64,000 nucleotides of DNA from Bifidobacterium stellenboschense. GTDB taxonomy: Bacteria; Actinomycetota; Actinomycetes; Actinomycetales; Bifidobacteriaceae. The position numbers and the translations under genes are program-made. A model generated the notes under the pieces. That model was not told the DNA's origin. It did not search any database and worked only from the letters and a program-made list of their open reading frames with translations. Positions 27,027 through 38,420 of the stretch are shown piece after piece (the stretch's first letter is position 1; the number at the start of each line of letters is the position of its first letter). Location: NCBI RefSeq assembly GCF_000741785.1, contig NZ_JGZP01000004.1, positions 121,778 to 185,777 on the forward strand. The letters are read 5' to 3'.

Positions 27027-28469
27027 ATGCGCAAAGCCAAGATCGTCGACACCATCGGTCCCGCCACCGAATCCCTCGAAGGCATCACCAGCCTCGTCGA
27101 GGCCGGCATGGACGTGGCCCGTCTGAACCGTTCCCACGGCACGCCGGAGGACCACCTCAAGGTCTACAACAACGTGCGTCAGGCCTCGAAGGCCGCCGGC
27201 CGCAACGTGGCCGTGCTGGTCGACCTCCAGGGCCCGAAGATTCGCTGCGGCTGGTTCAAGAAGAACGCCGAGGGCGAAGACAAGGTCGAGCTCAAGGAAG
27301 GCCAGGAGTTCGTCATCACCACCGACGACGTCGAAGGCGACGAGCACATCACCTCCACCACCTTCAAGGGCCTGCCGGGCGACTGCCACCCGGGCGACCC
27401 GATCCTCATCGACGACGGCAAGGTCCGCCTCGAGGTCACCAAGGTCGAGGGCAACAACGTGCACACCAAGGTCGTCGTGGCCGGTCCGGTGTCCTCCCAC
27501 AAGGGCATCAACCTGCCGGGCGTCGCCGTCTCCCTGCCGGCCCTGACCGAGAAGGACGAAGAGGATCTGCGCTGGGCCATCCGCACCGGCGCCGACATCA
27601 TCGCCATGTCCTTCGTGCGTTTCGCCACCGACATCGACCGTGCCCACGAGATCATGGACGAGGAAGGCCGTCGCATCCCGATCGTCGCCAAGATCGAGAA
27701 GCCGCAGGCCCTCGAGAACCTCGAGGACATCGTCAAGACCTTCGACGGCATCATGGCCGCCCGCGGCGACATGGCCGTCGAGTGCCCGCTCGAGGAGGTG
27801 CCGCTGGCCACCAAGCGCATCATCGAGCTGTCCCGTCACTACGCCAAGCCGGTCATCGTCGCCACCGAGGTCCTGGGCTCCATGGTCCACTCCCCGGTCC
27901 CGACCCGCGCCGAGGCCTCCGACTGCGCCAACGCCGTGCTCGACGGCACCGACGCCACCATGACCTCCAACGAGACCGCCGTCGGCGAGTACCCGGCCGT
28001 CACCGTCGCCACGATGGCCCGCATCTCCAGCTTCGCCACCGAGCACGGCTTCGACCGCATCCCGTCCCTGAAGAACCTGGACATGTCCTCCACCGGCGCC
28101 GTCTCCTCCGCCGCCGTCGATCTGGCCGACAAGCTCAACGCCAAGGCCATCGTCGCCTACACCCAGACCGGCAACACCGTGCACCGCGTCTCCCGCGAGC
28201 GCCCGGCCGCCCCGATCTACGGCGTCACCAACAACGAGCACACCTACCACTGGCTGGCCCTCTCCTGGGGCACCGAGTCCTTCCTGCTCGATGAGGACTA
28301 CCACAACAAGTCCCGCAAGGACCTCATGGTCTTCACCGACAAGCTGCTGCGCGACGCCGGCAAGGTCGTCGACGGCGACAAGATCGTCATCCTGAGCTCC
28401 GCCCAGGGCAAGTCGACGCCGGGCAGCACCGACTCCATTTACGTCCACACCGTGGGTGCCTGCGACTGA
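27027..28469 (+). CDS. pyk: Pyruvate kinase
   Basis: 480 residues; converts phosphoenolpyruvate and ADP to pyruvate and ATP in the lower part of the bifid shunt. DTIGPA, RLNRSHG, GPKIR, KIEKPQA, RGDMAVE and MTSNETA mark the barrel active site. Several differ from the textbook consensus (NFSHG, RGDLGVE, MLSGETA), yet the Asn/Ser of the K+ site, the metal-binding Glu and Asp, and the Thr after the active-site loop are kept. As far as I recall these variants are shared by the genus. Codons are strongly biased to C-ending, fitting high expression. The gene has a LacI-type site upstream and a perfect terminator downstream. Confidence 0.95.
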   Translation: MRKAKIVDTIGPATESLEGITSLVEAGMDVARLNRSHGTPEDHLKVYNNVRQASKAAGRNVAVLVDLQGPKIRCGWFKKNAEGEDKVELKEGQEFVITTDDVEGDEHITSTTFKGLPGDCHPGDPILIDDGKVRLEVTKVEGNNVHTKVVVAGPVSSHKGINLPGVAVSLPALTEKDEEDLRWAIRTGADIIAMSFVRFATDIDRAHEIMDEEGRRIPIVAKIEKPQALENLEDIVKTFDGIMAARGDMAVECPLEEVPLATKRIIELSRHYAKPVIVATEVLGSMVHSPVPTRAEASDCANAVLDGTDATMTSNETAVGEYPAVTVATMARISSFATEHGFDRIPSLKNLDMSSTGAVSSAAVDLADKLNAKAIVAYTQTGNTVHRVSRERPAAPIYGVTNNEHTYHWLALSWGTESFLLDEDYHNKSRKDLMVFTDKLLRDAGKVVDGDKIVILSSAQGKSTPGSTDSIYVHTVGACD

Positions 28470-28546
28470 TTCCGGTCGGTCCGGTGCATGAACCGGCAGG
28501 ATGAATCCGGTATCCGTGGGATTTCCTAGGATTCCGGTTCGACGTG

Positions 28547-28585
28547 AAAGCCCCTTACCCGTTCAAACACGGGTAAGGGGCTTTT
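28547..28585 (+). terminator. pyk terminator
   Basis: Perfect 15-bp stem (28547-28561 with 28570-28584), loop of 8 bases, T-run at the end. Confidence 0.9.
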
Positions 28586-28687
28586 CGTATGCCTCGGCGG
28601 CGTATGACAACGTGCATCAGTGCGCCGGTGAAGGCGTTTCGATTGTTGCCAAAACCGTTGTCAGACCGTCCGATGTGACGGGAGAGT

Positions 28688-28729
28688 AAAGGCCTCTGAT
28701 GGTTGGGATTCCAACCATCAGAGGCCTTT
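28688..28729 (-). terminator. Terminator of tRNA-Leu(CAA)
   Basis: Perfect 19-bp stem (28688-28706 with 28711-28729) and a 4-base loop, 10 bases past the 3' end of the tRNA. The arms begin and end with A/T triplets. Confidence 0.8.
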
Positions 28730-28738
28730 GCCGCGTCG

Positions 28739-28812
28739 TGCCCCCGGTGGGACTCGAACCCACACTGCGCAGATTTTGAGGCTGCTTCCTCTACCAATTG
28801 GGATACGGGGGC
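28739..28812 (-). tRNA. tRNA-Leu (anticodon CAA), short variable arm
   Basis: 74 bases with a 7-bp acceptor stem (GCCCCCG/CGGGGGC), T-arm GTGGG-TTCGAGT-CCCAC and anticodon loop CTCAAAA, giving CAA (Leu UUG). Leucine tRNAs normally have a long variable arm; this one has only 5 bases there. The pair closing the anticodon loop is C-T. Short tRNA-Leu(CAA) genes are known, to my memory, in other actinobacteria. 3' CCA is not encoded. Confidence 0.85.
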
Positions 28813-28999
28813 ATGTTCGATTATCGATGGTGCCGTAAGGCACTCGTGACAATATAGCACATCGGCGCGATACGGCGCACACGATGCGCGTCCCGCGTGG
28901 CGATTTCGTTCAGGGGCGGCCACGTCGTGCGGGCAGGCGCCGGGATTATGCGTTAAAATCGCGAAGGATGAATTTGTAAGCAATGAGGAAAGGACTGGC

Positions 29000-29791
29000 A
29001 TGGCTGCTAAGAACGCCGATGATCAGACTCCGAAGATGGAGCCCGTGCTGACCGAGGAGGAACTGGAGGCCGTCGCGCAGGAGGCCGCCGCCCCCCGTGA
29101 GGAGACCGCCCCGGCCGAGCCGGATGAGAACCGCAAGCGCACCGTCGTGGTCGCCGAGGACGAATCCGTGAACCGCATGGATCTTGTCGGCATGCTCGAG
29201 GACAACGGCTACGAGGTCGTCGGCGAGGCCGCCAACGGCGAGGAGGCCGTCGAACTGACGCGCGCCAAGCGCCCGGACGTGGTGTGCATGGACGTCAAGA
29301 TGCCTCGCATGGACGGCATCACCGCCGCCGGCATGATCTGCGACGAGAACATCGCCCCCGTGGTCATGCTCACCGCCTTTTCCCAGCCGGACCTCGTCAA
29401 GAAGTCCACCGGTGCGGGCGCCATGGCCTACGTGACCAAGCCGTACGAGGAGTCCAAGCTCATCCCGGCCCTCGAAGTCGCGATGGGCCGCTTCGCCGAG
29501 ATCAACGACCTGCTCGACAACGTCGAACGCAGCGAGGCGAAGCTCAAGGAGACCAAGGAGGAGCTCGCCAAGGCGCAGGCCGACCTCCAGAAGGCGCAGG
29601 ACACGCTGGAGGAGCGCAAGCTCGTCGACCGCGCGAAGGGCCTGCTCATGGACAAGGCCGACTTCTCCGAGCAGGGCGCGTTCCGCTGGATCCAGAAGAC
29701 CTCGATGGACCAGCGCATCCCGAAGAAGCGTCTCGCCATGGCCATCATCGCCAAGTACGGCGACCCGAAACCGGAACGCAACGAGCGCTGA
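29000..29791 (+). CDS. ANTAR-domain response regulator
   Basis: 263 residues. An Ala/Glu/Pro-rich N-terminal extension of about 45 residues is followed by a receiver domain (VVVAEDES, phosphorylated Asp in VCMDVKMP, Lys in VTKPYE), a coiled-coil linker of roughly 45 residues (KLKETKEELAKAQADLQKAQ type), and a C-terminal ANTAR RNA-binding domain (AKGLLMDKADFSEQGAFRWI). ANTAR regulators bind paired hairpins in mRNA and prevent termination. The best relatives are actinobacterial PdtaR-like proteins, which are activated by a histidine kinase encoded elsewhere; none is adjacent here. GAGGAAAGGA precedes the ATG. polA follows 33 bases later. Confidence 0.92.
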   Translation: MAAKNADDQTPKMEPVLTEEELEAVAQEAAAPREETAPAEPDENRKRTVVVAEDESVNRMDLVGMLEDNGYEVVGEAANGEEAVELTRAKRPDVVCMDVKMPRMDGITAAGMICDENIAPVVMLTAFSQPDLVKKSTGAGAMAYVTKPYEESKLIPALEVAMGRFAEINDLLDNVERSEAKLKETKEELAKAQADLQKAQDTLEERKLVDRAKGLLMDKADFSEQGAFRWIQKTSMDQRIPKKRLAMAIIAKYGDPKPERNER

Positions 29792-29824
29792 GCCGGACCG
29801 TAGGGAACGGACGTTCACGGATAC

Positions 29825-32650
29825 ATGGCGCAACAAGAATCCACGCCGACGCGCGGAACGCTGCTGGTCGTAGACGGCCATTCGCTGGCGTTCCGCGCGT
29901 TCTTCGCTCTACCGGTCGACAACTTCTCCACCTCCTCCGGACAGGCCACGAACGCCGTCTGGGGATTCGCCTCGATGCTCTCGCAGGTCATCGACTCGGA
30001 GAAGCCCGACCATCTCGCCGTCGCCTTCGACGTGAAGGGCGGCACCTTCCGCAACGAGCTGCTGCCCCAATACAAGGGCACGCGCGACGCGGCCCCCGAG
30101 GAGCTGCTCACCCAGCTGCCGCTCATTCAGGAGATGCTCGCCGCACTCGGCGTCACCTACATCGAGAAGCCCGGCTACGAGGGCGACGACGTGATCGGCA
30201 CGCTCGCCACGATGGGCGAGCAGGCCGGCTACCATACGCTCGTCCTGTCCGGTGACCGTGACGCGTTCCAGCTCATCGACGACAACATCACCGTGCTCTA
30301 CCCGGGTCATCATTTCAAGGACCTCAAGCACATGACGCCGGACGAGGTCGTCGCCAAATACAAGGTGACGCCGCAGCAGTACCCGGATCTCGCGGCCCTG
30401 CGCGGCGAGACCGCGGACAACATCCCCGGCGTGCCCGGCGTGGGCGACGGCTTCGCCGCCAAATGGATCAACCAGTACGGCTCCCTCGACGCGATCCGCG
30501 AGCATGCGGACGAGATCGGTGGCAAGAAGGGCGAGGCGTTGCGCGCCAACATCGACCAGGTGATGCTCAACCGCAAGGTCAACGCGCTCGTGCGCGACGT
30601 CGACCTCGGCGTCACCGTCGACGATCTCACGTTCTCCGGCATCGACGCGGGCCGTCTCGACACGCTCTTCACCAAGCTCGAATTCGGTTCGCGCACCAAG
30701 AGCCGTCTGCTGAAGACGTTCAACAACGGCGTCGCGCCCGTGCTCCCGTCCGGTGCGGCGGCACCAGCCGCCGACGATTCGGCGACGCTCGACATGCCAC
30801 ACGCGGAACACGCGGCGGACGCCGCATCCCTGCGCGCATGGGCGGAACGCCACATGCCCGCGACGGGCGGAACGGCGTCCGACGGTGCATCCGATTGGGT
30901 GCTGTACGCGTCCGGCGACGCGCGCCCGGGCCGTGCCGCGATTGCCGTCGTCGTCCTGCTCGTCGGCGGCGAGGCCATCGTCGTCGACAAGGCGACGTTG
31001 GCGGACGACGCGACCGTTGACGCGCTGCGCGACGTGATCGACGCGCACGCGGACACGATGACCGTCCACGGCTACAAGGAGCATCTGCACCTGCTTGCCG
31101 CAGCCGGCGTCGCGCTGCCGACACCCGCGTTCGACACGAAACTCGCCGGCTACCTCGTCAAACCCGACTTCCATGCGGACACGCTCGAACAGGCCTCCGC
31201 CCAGTTTCTTGACCTCCATCTGGAGGAGCGTGAGGAGGCGACGCAGGGCCTGCTCGACCTCGACGCGGGCGCCGACGAGACCGCCGACTCCACGGCCGCA
31301 GGCACCGACGACGGCACGGAACCCGATCAGGGCGTGCTGCGTGACGCGGCCATCATCGCCGCGCTCGCCCGCGAGCTCAAGCCGCGCATCGCCGCCGACG
31401 AGCAGTCGAAGCTCCTGACGGACATCGAACTGCCCGTCTCCCGCGTCCTGTACGGACTGGAGGCGGAAGGCGCGAAGGTCGACGAACGACGCCTGGAGGA
31501 CATGCGCGCCGGCTTCGCGGCCGACGCCGAACAGGCGCAGCGCATCGCCTGGGAGAACGCCGGTTCCCGCGTCAACCTGCAGAGCCCCAAGCAGCTCGCC
31601 AAGGTCCTGTTCGAGGACATGGGCCTGAAGCCCACGAAACGCACCAAATCGGGTTCGTATACGACGAACGCGGACGCGTTGCAGACCCTGTACGTGCGCA
31701 ACGCGGACGACGAGCGGGCCAGCGGGTTCCTCGGCGCGCTCCTGCGCCACCGCGAGACCAACAAGTTGAAGCAGATCGTCGCCACGCTGATCGACGCGGT
31801 CAACCCGGCCGACGGGCGCATCCACACTACGTTCGAACAGACCGTGGCCGCCACCGGGCGTCTGAGCTCCGTCGACCCGAACCTGCAGAACATCCCCAAC
31901 CGCAACGCGGCCGGCCGCGAGATCCGTTCTGCGTTCGTGCCGGGGGAGGGCTACGAGTCGCTGATGAGCTGCGACTATTCGCAGGTCGAGCTGCGCATCA
32001 TGGCGCACCTGTCCGGCGACGAGGCGCTCATCGAGGCGTTCAGGAGCGGCGCCGACTTCCACCGCTACGTGGCCAGTCTCGTGTACCAGCTGCCCGTCGA
32101 CGAGATCAGCGCCGACCAGCGCAGCCACGTGAAGGCCATGAGCTACGGCCTCGCCTACGGGCTGAGCACATACGGCCTCTCGCAGCAGCTCAAGATCAGC
32201 CCCGGCGAGGCGGAAGGCCTCAAGAACAAGTACTTCGCCACGTTCGGCAAAGTGCACGACTATCTCGAATCCTGCGTCGCCGAGGCACGCCGCAAAGGCT
32301 ACACGGAGACGATGTTCGGCCGCCGCCGCTACTTCCCGGGACTGAAGTCGACCAGCCGCAACGTGCGCGACGCCGCCGAACGCGCCGCGCTCAACGCACC
32401 CATCCAGGGCACGGCCGCCGACATCATGAAGATCGCGATGATCCACGCCGATTCGGCGTTGCGGGACGGCGGGCTCAAGAGCCGCATCATCCTGCAGATC
32501 CACGACGAACTCGTCGTCGAGATCGCGCCCGGCGAAGCCGAGCGGGCGACCGCACTCGTCAGGGACGCGATGGAGCACGCCGTCGCGCTCGACGTGCCGC
32601 TGGACGTGTCCACCGGCATCGGCGACGACTGGCAGCTCGCCGCGCACTGA
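29825..32650 (+). CDS. polA: DNA polymerase I
   Basis: 941 residues. The 5'-3' exonuclease domain (1-300) has the conserved acidic sites, for example GYEGDDVIGTLA and LSGDRDAFQL, and the helix-hairpin-helix GETADNIPGVPGVG. The middle domain (about 330-520) keeps the exonuclease fold but lacks the DxE catalytic motif, so no proofreading is expected, as in other actinobacteria and Taq. The polymerase domain has SCDYSQVELRIMAHLSGDEA (motif A), the fingers stretch RSHVKAMSYGLAYG and IHDELVVE (motif C). The middle part carries a variable Ala/Asp-rich insert. It is likely cotranscribed with the ANTAR gene or has its own promoter inside the short gap. Confidence 0.96.
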   Translation: MAQQESTPTRGTLLVVDGHSLAFRAFFALPVDNFSTSSGQATNAVWGFASMLSQVIDSEKPDHLAVAFDVKGGTFRNELLPQYKGTRDAAPEELLTQLPLIQEMLAALGVTYIEKPGYEGDDVIGTLATMGEQAGYHTLVLSGDRDAFQLIDDNITVLYPGHHFKDLKHMTPDEVVAKYKVTPQQYPDLAALRGETADNIPGVPGVGDGFAAKWINQYGSLDAIREHADEIGGKKGEALRANIDQVMLNRKVNALVRDVDLGVTVDDLTFSGIDAGRLDTLFTKLEFGSRTKSRLLKTFNNGVAPVLPSGAAAPAADDSATLDMPHAEHAADAASLRAWAERHMPATGGTASDGASDWVLYASGDARPGRAAIAVVVLLVGGEAIVVDKATLADDATVDALRDVIDAHADTMTVHGYKEHLHLLAAAGVALPTPAFDTKLAGYLVKPDFHADTLEQASAQFLDLHLEEREEATQGLLDLDAGADETADSTAAGTDDGTEPDQGVLRDAAIIAALARELKPRIAADEQSKLLTDIELPVSRVLYGLEAEGAKVDERRLEDMRAGFAADAEQAQRIAWENAGSRVNLQSPKQLAKVLFEDMGLKPTKRTKSGSYTTNADALQTLYVRNADDERASGFLGALLRHRETNKLKQIVATLIDAVNPADGRIHTTFEQTVAATGRLSSVDPNLQNIPNRNAAGREIRSAFVPGEGYESLMSCDYSQVELRIMAHLSGDEALIEAFRSGADFHRYVASLVYQLPVDEISADQRSHVKAMSYGLAYGLSTYGLSQQLKISPGEAEGLKNKYFATFGKVHDYLESCVAEARRKGYTETMFGRRRYFPGLKSTSRNVRDAAERAALNAPIQGTAADIMKIAMIHADSALRDGGLKSRIILQIHDELVVEIAPGEAERATALVRDAMEHAVALDVPLDVSTGIGDDWQLAAH

Positions 32651-32726
32651 CCGGCACATCCGGTACCGGCCGCACCGGCTTGCCGGGAACCTCGCCGGCC
32701 GCCGTCGGAAAGGAAAGGAGAGAAGG

Positions 32727-33659
32727 ATGACGAACCTCAATCAGGTCGTCGACACGCTCGAAACGCTGTATCCGCTCAAATACGCGGAAAGCTGGGACGC
32801 GCCCGGCCTCATCGTCGGCGACCTCACGGCGCCGGTGACGCGCATCGCGTTCGCCTGCGACCCGACCATGGCCGTGATCGACGAGGCGCTGGAATGGGGC
32901 GCGGACCTGCTCGTCACGCATCATCCGTTGTTCTTCCGTTCCGTGCATCAGGTGTCCGGGCTGGGCGCGCGCGGCATGATCGTGAACCGTCTCAATCGTG
33001 CCGGATGCGCGCTGTGGGTGGGACACACCAACGCGGACTGCGCGGTGCGCGGCGTCGGACAGGCCGCGGCCGACGGCTTCGGCCTCGTCGACCAGCGTGC
33101 GCTCGTGCCGGTCGACGATCCGGAAGCGGCCGGTCCCGTCGGACTCGGCCGCGTCGGACGCCTGCCGGAGCCCGTCACGCTGCGCGAGTTCGCCCGACGC
33201 GTGTGCGACGCGCTGTCCATCGACACCGCGCTCGGCGTGCAGGCGTGCGGCGACCCGGACACGCCCGTCGAGACCGTCGCCGTGCTGCCCGGCTCCGGCG
33301 ACTCCCTGTTCGACGAGGTGCGCGCCGCCGGCGTCGACGTGTACGTGACCAGCGACCTGCGCCATCATCCCGCCACCGACGCCATCGAACAGGCGCGATA
33401 CGAGGCGTCGATGCGAGCGGCGGGCGTCACGCTCGGCACGGGTGACGCGCACGTGCGTCCGTGCCTCGTCAACACGCCTCACTCGGCCATCGAATCGATG
33501 TGGTTCCGTTACGCCGTCGACGATATCGCCGACGCGCTCGAACGGCGGTTCGGCGAGCGGCCCGAAACGAATTGGATCCGCCGCGACACGGATCCGTGGA
33601 CGTTTTCGCTCCACCGGAGCGCGGACGCGCCGACGGACATGACGACAGAAGGGGAGTGA
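32727..33659 (+). CDS. Nif3-like dinuclear metal centre protein
   Basis: 310 residues. The metal ligands of the Nif3/YqfO family are visible: THHPLFF near residue 70, GHTNAD near 95-110 and a C-terminal GTGDAH-like stretch. Family members form toroid hexamers with two metal ions per subunit; the biological role is still unclear, with GTP cyclohydrolase-like activity suggested for some. This protein has the short form, without the PII-like insert found in YqfO. GGAAAGGAGAGAAGG before the ATG is a strong ribosome site. The Nudix gene begins 5 bases after its stop. Confidence 0.88.
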   Translation: MTNLNQVVDTLETLYPLKYAESWDAPGLIVGDLTAPVTRIAFACDPTMAVIDEALEWGADLLVTHHPLFFRSVHQVSGLGARGMIVNRLNRAGCALWVGHTNADCAVRGVGQAAADGFGLVDQRALVPVDDPEAAGPVGLGRVGRLPEPVTLREFARRVCDALSIDTALGVQACGDPDTPVETVAVLPGSGDSLFDEVRAAGVDVYVTSDLRHHPATDAIEQARYEASMRAAGVTLGTGDAHVRPCLVNTPHSAIESMWFRYAVDDIADALERRFGERPETNWIRRDTDPWTFSLHRSADAPTDMTTEGE

Positions 33660-33663
33660 GACG

Positions 33664-34281
33664 ATGACGGACGAACGCACCGTGCTCGACGCCAGCTCCG
33701 ACGGCATCGACATGAACGTGCCGGCGAAGGTGATCGAACGCCGCGAGGTCTACCGCGGCGCCATCTTCCACGTGGAGGACATGACCATCGGACTGACCAC
33801 GAACGGCGGCGGCGTCGTGCCGATCCGCCGGCAGGTGCTGCGTCACGCGCCCTGCGTCGTCATGCTCGTGCACGACGTGGCCACGGACCGCTACCTCATC
33901 GAACGCGAATACCGCGCGGGCAGCGACATCTTCGCCTACGGGCTGCCCGCCGGACTCATGGACGACGGCGAGGACGTGCGCGCCGCGGCGCTGCGCGAAC
34001 TCGCCGAGGAGACCGGCGTCACCCCCGCGAGCGACGACGCGATGCGCATTGACCACGTCGGCGACTATTATTCCTCGGAAGGGATGACCGACGAACTCGC
34101 CCACATCATGGTCATCCATCTGGACGCATGGACGAACGTGCCCCGGCATTTCGACCCGGACGAACACGTCGAATCCGCGTGGGTCGGCTGGGAGGAGCTT
34201 CTCGCCACCCGCATCACCGCGTCCAACTCGATCATCGCCATCCAGCACGAGACGATACGGCGACTGACCGCACATGACTGA
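33664..34281 (+). CDS. Nudix hydrolase, ADP-ribose pyrophosphatase type
   Basis: 205 residues. The complete Nudix box G-x5-E-x7-R-E-x2-E-E-x-G lies near residues 98-120, preceded by the VMLVHDVATDRYLIEREYRAG beta-strand pair typical for ADP-ribose pyrophosphatases, which split ADP-ribose to AMP and ribose 5-phosphate. Other nucleoside-diphosphate sugars are possible. It is tightly packed behind the Nif3-like gene, whose end holds its ribosome site (GGGGAG). Confidence 0.9.
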   Translation: MTDERTVLDASSDGIDMNVPAKVIERREVYRGAIFHVEDMTIGLTTNGGGVVPIRRQVLRHAPCVVMLVHDVATDRYLIEREYRAGSDIFAYGLPAGLMDDGEDVRAAALRELAEETGVTPASDDAMRIDHVGDYYSSEGMTDELAHIMVIHLDAWTNVPRHFDPDEHVESAWVGWEELLATRITASNSIIAIQHETIRRLTAHD

Positions 34282-34350
34282 CTTCCAACTAGACCATCAC
34301 CGACTGTTCATATACGGTGACGATTCACCACACATGGAGGTGCGATACTG

Positions 34351-36498
<2,148 letters not shown>

Positions 36499-36617
36499 CG
36501 GGTGCTTCCTACGGTGCGCCGATGGGGTCGGGATTCCTCGGTCCCATCGGCGTGTCGCGGATTTGACGACTCGTCATGTTCTGGTAATGTATTCACTCGT
36601 TGCCAAGACAACACCTG

Positions 36618-36704
36618 TCCGGGTGGCGGAATGGTAGACGCGCTAGCTTGAGGTGCTAGTGCCTATTTTATACAGGCGTGTGAGTTCAAGTCTCATCCCG
36701 GACA
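36618..36704 (+). tRNA. tRNA-Leu (anticodon GAG)
   Basis: 87 bases, GTCCGGG/CCCGGAC acceptor stem, anticodon loop CTTGAGG, long variable arm (TGCCT...AGGCG) as expected for Leu, T-arm TTCAAGT. 3' CCA not encoded in full. Confidence 0.95.
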
Positions 36705-36711
36705 CCGGCAA

Positions 36712-36747
36712 GACCCCGGGTTCCGATTCGGAACCCGGGGTCATTTC
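36712..36747 (+). terminator. Terminator of tRNA-Leu(GAG)
   Basis: Perfect 13-bp stem (36712-36724 with 36730-36742), 5-base loop, short T-run behind. Confidence 0.85.
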
Positions 36748-36804
36748 CGTATACCCGCGGTGTCGCGTGCCATGCCAACGTGCCGCCGTGCCGGGGCCGC
36801 GACC

Positions 36805-36892
36805 CCCATGGTGCGGTGAAACCCTCATGGTGCGGTTGCCGCAAACGGCCATTTTCCGCCGATATGGAGATTTTGTGTTGCCGCACCATGGG
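36805..36892 (-). repeat. 88-bp dispersed palindromic element, copy 2
   Basis: Same 88-bp length and the same perfect 12-bp terminal inverted repeats as the element at 22869-22956, in opposite orientation. By eye 15 of 88 positions differ. It lies between the tRNA-Leu terminator and the ancestral tRNA-Pro terminator, outside the island. Confidence 0.8.
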
Positions 36893-36903
36893 AGTTGCGG
36901 GCG

Positions 36904-36951
36904 GGGAAAGAAAGAAAAAGCCCTTGCTCACCGGTGGGGTGAGCAAGGGCT
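36904..36951 (-). terminator. Ancestral tRNA-Pro terminator, now cut off by the island
   Basis: 14-bp perfect stem (36919-36932 with 36938-36951) with a U-rich tail on the minus strand (36904-36918). It directly follows the duplicated tRNA-Pro 3' end, so it was probably the terminator of tRNA-Pro before the island inserted. Confidence 0.8.
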
Positions 36952-36952
36952 A

Positions 36953-36986
36953 CGGGTCGGGCTGACAGGATTTGAACCTGCGACAT
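36953..36986 (-). repeat. Left attachment repeat (tRNA-Pro 3' fragment)
   Basis: 34 bases identical to 45338-45371, covering the discriminator, 3' acceptor strand and T-arm of tRNA-Pro. After it the sequences diverge. Confidence 0.85.
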
Positions 36987-37569
36987 CCTGTTAGGATTCG
37001 AGGGTTCTTGGCTCGGGTCAGCCGTCTTGGTTGACCTCAGAAACCTTGGAATTAAGCCATTTTTGAGTTTCGAGTTTCTTTGCTCAGGCCGCTGCGATTG
37101 GCAAATCGTGACGGTCATTGTTAGCAAAATGTTAGCGTCTTGGAGCTTGGAAATGGCGGAATCATGCGGCGTGTCGCGAATGCCGTTCTGAAGCTGTGTT
37201 AGCACTCTTGCGGTCTGCTTTCGCTTGCTTCGCTGGTTGCGATGTCGAAGAGAGCGACATGTGCTCCCTATTCATCTGATGACGAATGAGCAACCCCTTG
37301 TTATTTTGAAGGGTTGATTCGCTGGTTTTCGAGGACTTCATTAGGTGCGTTTTCGTTGCAATGACGCCGTTTGGACGACTTTCGTGAGATTTCGCTGATC
37401 GCTGCTGATTTCGTTGTTTTCCGCGGTCGCTGTGTCCCGGTTGTGTCTGCATCGGTTCCAGTGCTCCCCAGTCGAATGCGACATAATGACTGAGGAGCAC
37501 TGGAGCCGGCGACGAGGCGTTCATTCGGACCGCTCATGCGAAACGCAGCCGGTGCGAGGCTCTCCATCG
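36987..37569. other. Non-coding left end of island
   Basis: 583 bases with no believable gene; composition is lower in GC than the core. Three TGTTAGC heptamers (37119-37125, 37130-37136, 37197-37203), two of them spaced 11 bases apart, could be arm-type integrase sites. A 17-bp inverted repeat lies at 37457-37504. Frames open here lack ribosome sites and recognisable motifs. Confidence 0.5.
37457..37504. repeat. 17-bp inverted repeat with 14-base loop
   Basis: Arms 37457-37473 and 37488-37504 match at 16 of 17 positions. It lies 66 bases from the end of the ABC-ATPase pseudogene and could be its terminator or the remains of an element end; there is no T-run. Confidence 0.6.
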
Positions 37570-38420
37570 CTACCCGGTTCGCTCTACGTGTAGCGGGACG
37601 CCGAACATCGATTCGAGACGTTCGTCGGTAAGTCCTTCGTCAAGTGGTCCGGTGAATGTGATGGTTCCCGGTGTCGTGTTGCCGTCAAGTGTGGCGTAGA
37701 TGCGCGGATGCGTGTCGAGGTATGTCATGCACTCGTGTTCCATCATTCGGCCTATCATCGCGATATGGTCGAATCCGGCGGGGATGCCTCCACCTGATGC
37801 GTGACGAGCAACATCGTGCGCTCGTCCCCTCGCGAGGCCAGCGCCGACAGTTCTCGCAACACCGTTTCACGGCCGCCCAGATCAAGGCCGGTGGTCGGTT
37901 CATCGAAGATCAGGAGATTCGCCGGCGAGACGAGCGCGCGTGAGATCATCACCCTCGTGCGTTCGCCTTCGGACAGGTTGCGCCACTGTTTGCCGGCCAG
38001 ATATGCGATGCCGAGCCGGCGCATCATCGCGTACACCTTCTCGTATGCCTCGTCGGCCGAATCCTTCGTTCCTCGTGGAATCCCCGAGACGACGACCGTG
38101 AGCGGGTTCATTCCCGACCCGATGTTGTGCCCGAACGCCGCCGAGACGATGGTCACGCGGGTGCGACGACGCTCCGGGTCCGAGCCCGCGACTGTTCGGT
38201 CCCCGAAGACGCGCAGTTCGCCGACGTTGGGGTAGGTGCGCATCGCGATCATTTCCAGCAGTGTGGATTTTCCCACTCCGTTCGGTCCGAGCAGCACCCA
38301 TCGTCCGCCGGTGGCAATGGTGAGGTTCACGTCGGCAAGGATCGGCCGCCGATTGCGATAGTAGCCCACCGACCGGGCTAGTACCATTGCGTCGTGGGTT
38401 GTTTCGCCGAGCATGGTCAT
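37570..38420 (-). pseudogene. ABC transporter ATPase, frameshifted near its end
   Basis: Reads MTMLGETTHDAMVLARSVGY from the ATG at 38420, then Walker A GPNGVGKST, signature LSEGERTRVMISRA, Walker B LLIFDEP, TTGLDLGGRE and a VTHQVE switch His. At about 37785 the frame shifts: the original frame stops at 37755, while the neighbouring frame continues with IPAGFDHIAMIGR and about 60 more residues to 37570. The core ATPase is complete, so a truncated product of about 221 residues may still fold, but the family's C-terminal part is separated. The start overlaps the end of the MFS pseudogene, suggesting former coupling. If the shift were a sequencing error, the gene would be intact. Confidence 0.75.

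Noticed and set aside
27027..28469. Pyruvate kinase motifs that deviate from consensus as a sign of a non-functional or new enzyme
   Set aside because: Residues for metal, potassium and substrate binding are kept and the same variants are, as I recall, general in bifidobacteria.
37162..37524. Possible 120-residue gene at the island's left end
   Set aside because: No ribosome site, no hydrophobic or domain pattern, and it overlaps the 17-bp inverted repeat.
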